Program-made: the position numbers and the translations under genes
Notes under the pieces: generated by a model
What the model was told of the DNA's origin: nothing
The model's input: the letters and a program-made list of their open reading frames with translations, nothing else
The model's database searches: none
From: Cyathus striatus
Taxonomy: Eukaryota > Basidiomycota > Agaricomycetes > Agaricales > Nidulariaceae
Direction: 5' to 3'
DNA: 64,000 nucleotides
NCBI GenBank assembly: GCA_025738555.1
Contig: JAOVFP010000017.1
Location: 1,736,001 to 1,800,000, forward strand
Part shown: in pieces, positions 58,217-64,000 of the stretch
Numbering within the stretch: position 1 is the first letter of the stretch
Layout: each line of letters begins with the position of its first letter

Positions 58217-61200
58217 GGGCTGCTAACTTTTTGAGTTCCAGTTAAGTTTTTCGAGTTAAAGTTAAGTTACACTTGAGTTATAGTCAAGTTCCACTTGAGT
58301 TATAGTCAAGTTCCACTTTTGAGCTTGCTTAACTTTTTCGAGTCAAAGTTAAGTTACCTCAAGTGGCCATTTTCTTATTTCGAGTGGACTTGAGTTCCCC
58401 ACTTTTTTATTTTGGTGAAAGTTGAGTTCCCTCGAGTGGACTTAAGTTCCTTGCTTATTTTTTTTTTGGTGAAAGTTGAGTTCCCTTGAGTAAACTTCAG
58501 TTCCTGTCTTATTTTTTTTTTGAATGAAAGTCGAGTTTCCTTTAATTATTTTGAGTCAAAGTTAAGTTCTGATATGACTAACCTTTAGATGTACTTTATT
58601 ATGTCAGTAGTAGCACCACCAACATAAAATAGGTAATTACATTAGTTATATTTAGTATGAGGGGTATCTGGTTTGCAATAATGAAATATAACGAGTTAAA
58701 GACTTTAGTTTGCTTTCCAAGACTTGATTTTAATACTTCAATTGTGGTACTAGTTCAAAAACTTGATAACCAATATTCAATTCAATTCAATAGTACTTGG
58801 TACTTCAAATTCTAATAAAAACTTCGGATACTGATTTCAGAATGTTACTCTACTTTGAGAATGGAAGTACAGCTCAGGTGGTGCTTACCTTACTCTAGCT
58901 ATTCTAAACTACTTATATATTATACTTTAATTTGGCTGTATGGTATAAGTAGATAGCATAAATAGGCTACTGACAATACTATTGATAATTCCTGGGAGAT
59001 ATGGAATGCCTTCCATATGCAAAATCATGCAGCTACACCTTGTTTCAGAGGTGTGGCCACTGCTGCAGCATTGGTACTATTTCGGTACATGCGCCAGGAC
59101 ATGTGCTTGGCTACAGGGATTCCAGAGTTAACAGCTTTTGCTGATGCATGCATCAATAGTGCATGGTGGCAAATGCACTGTCCTCGGCTGTTTCACATGC
59201 CATTAATACAAACTACTGTATGTATTATTGTAGGGTACTTCATACAATACAATTGTAGAACTTTCTTATTTTTCAAGTAAAAGTTAAGTTCCCTAGTGTA
59301 AAGTTAAGTTCCATCAAGTGGAGTCGAGTTTCTTGCTTATTTTTTTTGAGTGAAAGTTAAGTTCTATCGAGTCAAGTCAAGTTTCTCACTTATAATTTTT
59401 TTCAAGTGTCGGTTGAGTGGAGTTAAGTTCCTCACTTATGATAAATTCAAGTGTCAGTTAAGTTACCATTGAGTTACATTCAAGTGATAAATGCCACTCA
59501 ACTCCACTCGAATTTGAGTCGAGTTCCATTCGAGTTCCACTTAAGTTCCAGTCGAGTGTCTAACTTAAGTTCCTCAAGTTCCATAACAAAAAACCCATAC
59601 TTTATGATTGTCCTCATTGTTGTCACTAAAAGGGCAAAGAGGGTCACTAGGGAGTAATAGCTACAAAACTATGTAAAAGTCGTCACTTACTCTTGCTAAC
59701 AATCAAGTAGGGGCGAGTCTGGGGGAATATCTTCAGAATACACAAGGTAATTCCAGGCAAGGGAGGAATGAACACACTATAATATTCACTTGTAATCTAT
59801 ACCACTTGTAATCACTAATAATAAACTAAACTTCTTTGAGGTCCTGGGAGGGCTTAGATCACACTGGGTTTTTACACTCAGAAATTGAATAGATTGTCAC
59901 GAATACTGTTACATACCAATTCCCTTCCTACTGGGAAACGAATGTGACGACACCCAGAGGGTGTGGGAGAACTATAACGGAAACCCGAAGTGAGTATGGG
60001 TATGGGAACGAGAGCGGAAGTGCGGAAGTGAATCGTGGCTTCAGCGTATGTGCTGCGCTGCCTGGATATCCCCAGGGAATGGTTCGTATTTCACAACAGA
60101 TGATATTCAATGTAAGGAAACGTTCCAGAGTATAAGAGAGGGCTTCACCACTACACTAGGCAGTGGGAGAGAAACCCGAAGGAAAACCCGGAGTGGGTTT
60201 CGGAACTTAGTGTAGGAAGAAAGTGTACAGAGTTGATATGAATACTGAAGACTACCTATTACATTTGGAAGACTACTTATACTAAGTAGGAACCTGTAGA
60301 TACGAATGTAGAAGTATTATACAAAGGACAAGTCAAAGGAGTAAGTAGGAAATGAAGTCTTGGCAAAGCAGAGTAGGGGCGCAAATGACGCGCTCAGAAT
60401 GAAGAATAAGGAACTAATCTACAAAGGCCATAATGAAACGTATAAGTAGGAATGGAAGAGAGGAGTAATAGAATGATGACGCGGTGAGGCCGTCATAAGA
60501 GAAAGTACGTATCCGAAGTATCCGATAGAAAACCCGACGGGTTCCGGATACGTTCCCGGGCGGGAACATCGGGAAGTGTAAACCCGAAGTGGGTACGTTC
60601 CGGGAACGGACCAGGTATGTTAGAAGGTCATATGGGAACGTCGGCACGATGTATCTGGACACGGATATAACAAATACACTAAATAGCACTGATAGTGGAA
60701 GAAATCAATACAGGATTGCTTGGTTCTACATGAGCAGAGTTATGAGTCTTATATACTACTGAAAAAGTGGAGTTCTTAGGTACTGTAAAGGTGCTGTACA
60801 GGTATAACATATGTCTAGATAAGGTAATTTCACTATGACACTGGGCAGAGGGACATGCACAAAGGTCTGGATAGGAGAGCATTGGTCATATCTCCTTGAA
60901 AGGGGCCGATGCATGCAATAATAGAGACACACTTATTGGTTGATGTGTGTGTGTAGATGCCCCGTCGCGTCATGGGCCTAAAGATAGAACTGTCAGCAAA
61001 CACGGCTTCGGGCATATGGTCCATTCACTTCAATCAGTAGATCAGGGTGAAATCTATTTCACAAGATGCCGAGGACCGATTGGGATCGAATCCAGGGGAT
61101 GACGCTGGCCGTTGGCACTTGATGGGCACCTTGACGCTGTCAGCTTCATAGGGTAAGTAACGCTGCCGGAACCATCCCGTGACCTGGATGTGTCATGTTA

Positions 61201-62231
61201 CCATGTGCTTATGGTGGATCAAGTGCCATTGTGGTTCTATATACACGCTTTCCTGCTAATCCCTTACTATAATCACTATTGCTTTTAGATCTGTTTACTA
61301 TGTCCTTAGTGGTGGTGACTATAAATAGCACAATCATTGGCAACTCGGACCTCACTCCAACGCTTAGGTAATCCAATTGTGATTGCAAGTGAGTGATTTA
61401 TATTATGTAGATATTGCAAAAATATGCTTATATATGTTGTACATCCATCAGGCATATCATTGCAATCCCTTAGCTCATTGTTTCCCATGCCCACCCCTGC
61501 CGCCACAGATGTGTAAAAATAGTGCCATCACATCATCCATCAAATTCCCAATCACTCCACTCGCTTCCAATGCATGATGGTGGTGGTGTCATGCTTCTTC
61601 CACTGCTGTGCTCAACAGTGAGCATTCATTTTGTGCATTCCTCACTCATTTTTTGTGCTCTTCTCATTATTTTTTAATACAACAAGTACATTATTTAGTA
61701 TATAATATATTATTAGTTTCATAAATATAGTGCACTGTGCCTCCATAAAATTTAAAATGCATAATAATAATCTCAGGTTCTCATATAATATTCATCTATG
61801 ATTTATCTGCACTGTGGAAATATTTAACATATATAGGTGCTCGCAAAAATTGGTATGAAATAATCAAAAACTCAACCATAAACAAGAATACTAGTTGCTC
61901 ACTGTGTGTGACAATGATGAGCGATATGTACACGATCAAATGCACCATGGAAAACAGTGCGCGACACACATTAATCAATTTGATGGAGAGTGCCAAGCGG
62001 CATCAAAAAATAGAATCAACATTCAGGGCGTGGGAAATAACAACCGCGAGGCACAATGGTGAGCACACAACAATTTAGTAATCCATAGAGGTGAGGAAAC
62101 ATCTGTCATAAACCATACAAATCAAGATAATTTACATTTTCAAGTTACAAGTTAAGTTCCCAAGTTAAGTTCCACTTAAGTGTCAGTCGAGTTCCATTTG
62201 AGTTACCGGTAACTCGAAAAGTTGACGGCCC
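58217..62231. mobile_element. 4.0-kb TIR element, 9-bp TSD CTCTGAAAT
   Basis: The left end GGGCTGCTAACTTTTTGAG matches the reverse complement of the right end, GGGCCGTCAACTTTTCGAG. CTCTGAAAT lies outside both (58208-58216 and 62232-62240). Both ends are packed with short GAGTTCC, AAGTTAAGTT and CGAGTTA words (58,240-58,570, again about 59,280-59,590, and 62,150-62,230), a large subterminal repeat field. The interior has no transposase I recognise; an ORF at 59017-59280 is unplaced. An LTR-like segment is nested at 59,943-60,840. The 9-bp duplication suggests a Mutator-type or unassigned family. Confidence 0.78.
59943..60840. repeat. LTR-like segment nested in the TIR element
   Basis: It runs from TGTGACGACACCC to TTTCACTATGACA, about 898 bp, with TG...CA ends, many AACCCGAAG and GTGCGGAAG words and the GGCTTCAGCG...TGTGCTG core also present in the solo LTR at 17,259. 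CpG content is clearly higher than in its surroundings. No clean 5-bp duplication was found (ACGAA against CTGGG), so it may be truncated or the limits may be off by a few bases. Confidence 0.5.
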
Positions 62232-63672
62232 CTCTGAAATAGCACGTATAACATCTATACTTGAAGCTGCTTTCATGCTCCCAATATTCGAGATATGTTC
62301 ATGGCAGAGTCCTGCAATATCATCCATTTCTGGTATCCAACAAAGTTGGCCATCACTTGCCAATTCATTGAAACATAAAGTCACTCCAACACGCTCCACT
62401 AGGTTATCGCCCCCCATCACAACTTCCATATTATATCCGAGGTCAGTCATAATGGTTTCTCCAGTACTTATGCGAAGCTTGTATTCAGAACGTCGCTCCG
62501 TTAACGTGGTTCGTGACGGAAATGCAAAGGGTGAGTGATGGAGCGCATGAAGTGCAGCATGCCCACCAAGATCATATATCACATTGGCAAGGTCAATTTC
62601 GAGTTCACTGAAATTCTGAGCATGATAAAAACCTGCTATTGCTTTCTGAATCATTTCTAGCGTCTTTGCAATACTCCATTTGAAAGAATTCGCATTTCTA
62701 AAGATCCAGTGAAGGGCAGGTACATCTTGTGTACCTACAACATCCAACAGCTTCTTCCACGTAACTTTGTGAACTTGAAGTCCTTGAAGAGACTTTGTAG
62801 CGTTTAGGTACTACGACGATTATTAACTTTATAATTTATGAGTTAATGTCTTTGGGGGCTCACCTGGAATCTTTCTTGTTCACATAGTTTCCCTGTGTTG
62901 TCGAGTTTCTGACAGAGTTGCGAGTGGCTAAGAGTATTGCGTTGCAGTCCGAATGCATGGCGATTTGCACGTTCCATAACTTTTTTTAATAAATTAACTG
63001 CATTCTTGCATGAAATACATGCGCTACCATCATCGGAGACACCGAGACAATGGTGAGACCGAATACCGAGCACAGATTCAATTATGTCGATTTTCATAAT
63101 GTCGTATAATGGCGGATTCTTGTTTGATATGTCATGTAAGACAAAGGGATACATGCGATAGGGTGATCCCAGTTCCCAATAAAATTTTGCACCAGAGCAT
63201 TGGGGCAAGGTTTTCATGCTAGAGGGGGGTATCAAGCTATTAGAACTCGATATCAGTTCAAAGCGGCTAATAACACGTTCTATAGAATACTATTAACACA
63301 TATAAAGCGGATAAAACCAAAATTACCAACTTCCAAACTTTGTTAAGCATTTTACCCCACCACAATGTCGCTCCATTGGCTTTGAACCACAGTTGAATGC
63401 GTGCTTCACATATTCAAAGCACCTCGTGCAAAGTACTTCCTTAGTTCCTGACACATAATCTCCTTTCTCGATAGGAAGATTTTGATCTTCCCCAAACAAA
63501 AATTGCTGGAGGACATCTTTATAACCCAAAGAACTATATGAAACACTAGAATTCGAGGAGAGCGGAGGAGTACATATATGAACAGAACTATGAGACAGTT
63601 GAACATCACCAGTATATACACTAGATACAAATGTGGGTTGGCATGGTTGTTGAATTGACGAAGATGGAACGC

Positions 63673-64000
63673 GTCAAGAAAGACACATTAAAATGCGGTA
63701 TAAGCGAAAAGAAGATAAGCAAGGTGACACGAACTGTTCAGATGTTCAATTTTCAATACACCTGTTTGCCTCCGTTTGCTTGGGTCGGAGATTCAAAAAA
63801 GAACAGCCAAACAAGTTTGTTTGCTTCAGCTTGGGGGGGGGGGGGGGGTGGGTGGTGGACACCCTCTGTGGGAACTGGTACGAGATCGGAGGATCTGACG
63901 ACTCTTGATTCCAGCTATTGCGCAGTCTCTGCTCCAGTCATCCGATTTTCCGTCATCGATAGTCCATCTATTAGTTCAGCCGGTAAAAATTGCATTAATC
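63673..64000. other. Window end; G-run at 63833-63848
   Basis: No gene is recognised. A run of about 16 G residues lies at 63,833-63,848, which could form a quadruplex and may be of uncertain length. The 5' end of the minus-strand pseudogene may lie here or beyond the window. Confidence 0.45.

Larger units (their letters stand above)
55230..63672 (-). pseudogene. Large zinc-binding hypothetical family, split by a 4-kb TIR element
   Basis: Reading right to left: exon 63672-63327 (5' end unresolved), 63266-62864 and 62792 onward, with introns of 60 and 71 nt whose phases agree. Motifs include VLCTRCFEYVKHAFNC, CLGVSDDGSACISCKNAV, IYDLGGHAALHALHHSPF, PEMDDIAGLCHEHISN and VIRAISE. The frame is cut at 62,232-58,217 and resumes exactly in frame with AIRSGKVHVGQEILVVAL. 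Further motifs are WSIASDGDP, KDPQDVPQAIKLL, LLGDDILEQLFG, GGHSPNVAPDEF, DVDHLTPRHWKGELHAASC, HPFGGKYPGLSAEVD and a C-terminal zinc region CGFC, CQIC, KPCTNIPIAC, WKYNMLQH, HPSWEQI. I recall this as a multicopy Agaricomycete protein family, probably transposon-linked, with no function I can name. Several TGA codons, two TAA and frameshifts show decay. Confidence 0.72.

Noticed and set aside
59895..60840. LTR starting at TGTCACGAATACTG
   Set aside because: An alternative start for the LTR-like segment; no duplication at either candidate start, and the similarity to the 17.3-kb LTR begins later, so 59,943 was used.

Overview
The window looks like a transposon-rich compartment of an Agaricomycete (Basidiomycota) genome. 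The evidence is short GT-AG introns of about 45-135 nt, an NB-ARC/TPR NLR gene, an Ngaro-type DIRS element, Ty3/Gypsy elements of two lineages, TIR elements, and a large zinc-binding hypothetical family that I recall as multicopy in Agaricomycetes. I saw no prokaryotic features. Many nominal ORFs open with GTG or TTG, or are shadows of repeats, and are left out.

Layout. 1-2.4 kb: a dispersed repeat and the 3' half of a decayed Old Yellow Enzyme gene. 2.4-7.3 kb: a nearly complete Ngaro/DIRS retroelement with split direct repeats, whose tyrosine-recombinase ORF is cut by a solo LTR. 7.3-9.9 kb: no gene recognised. 9.97-14.36 kb: a five-exon NLR gene with 17 near-identical 126-bp TPR repeats. 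14.9-38.8 kb: a nested retroelement pile-up. An old Gypsy element is split by a gag-only Copia element (itself split by a solo LTR), by another solo LTR, and by a 15-kb chromodomain Gypsy. That chromovirus carries two fold-back elements, a solo LTR in its 3' LTR, and an antisense gene for a zinc-cluster, coiled-coil protein. 38.8-44.0 kb: a CACTA-like element, an acidic-protein ORF and an intron-retaining fragment of a peroxisomal MaoC-type hydratase. 44.3-51.2 kb: three copies of a small multi-membrane-span protein gene, one apparently intact, separated by two nested TIR elements that enclose a 75-aa spliced ORF. 51.2-53.4 kb: duplicated segments and a hAT-like element carrying a MITE. 53.9-63.7 kb (minus strand): an LRR-like pseudogene and a large zinc-binding family pseudogene split by a 4-kb TIR element with a 9-bp target duplication.

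Themes. Target-site duplications give a relative order of insertion. In the retroelement nest, premature stops are almost all TGA where Arg (CGA) is expected, and catalytic Asp codons of protease, reverse transcriptase and integrase have become Asn at CpG steps (CGA to CAA). This points to cytosine methylation and deamination as the inactivating force. The best candidates for genes still intact are the NLR, the 200-aa membrane protein and the 75-aa ORF. Identity claims rest on motif recognition by eye; no database search or alignment program was run.
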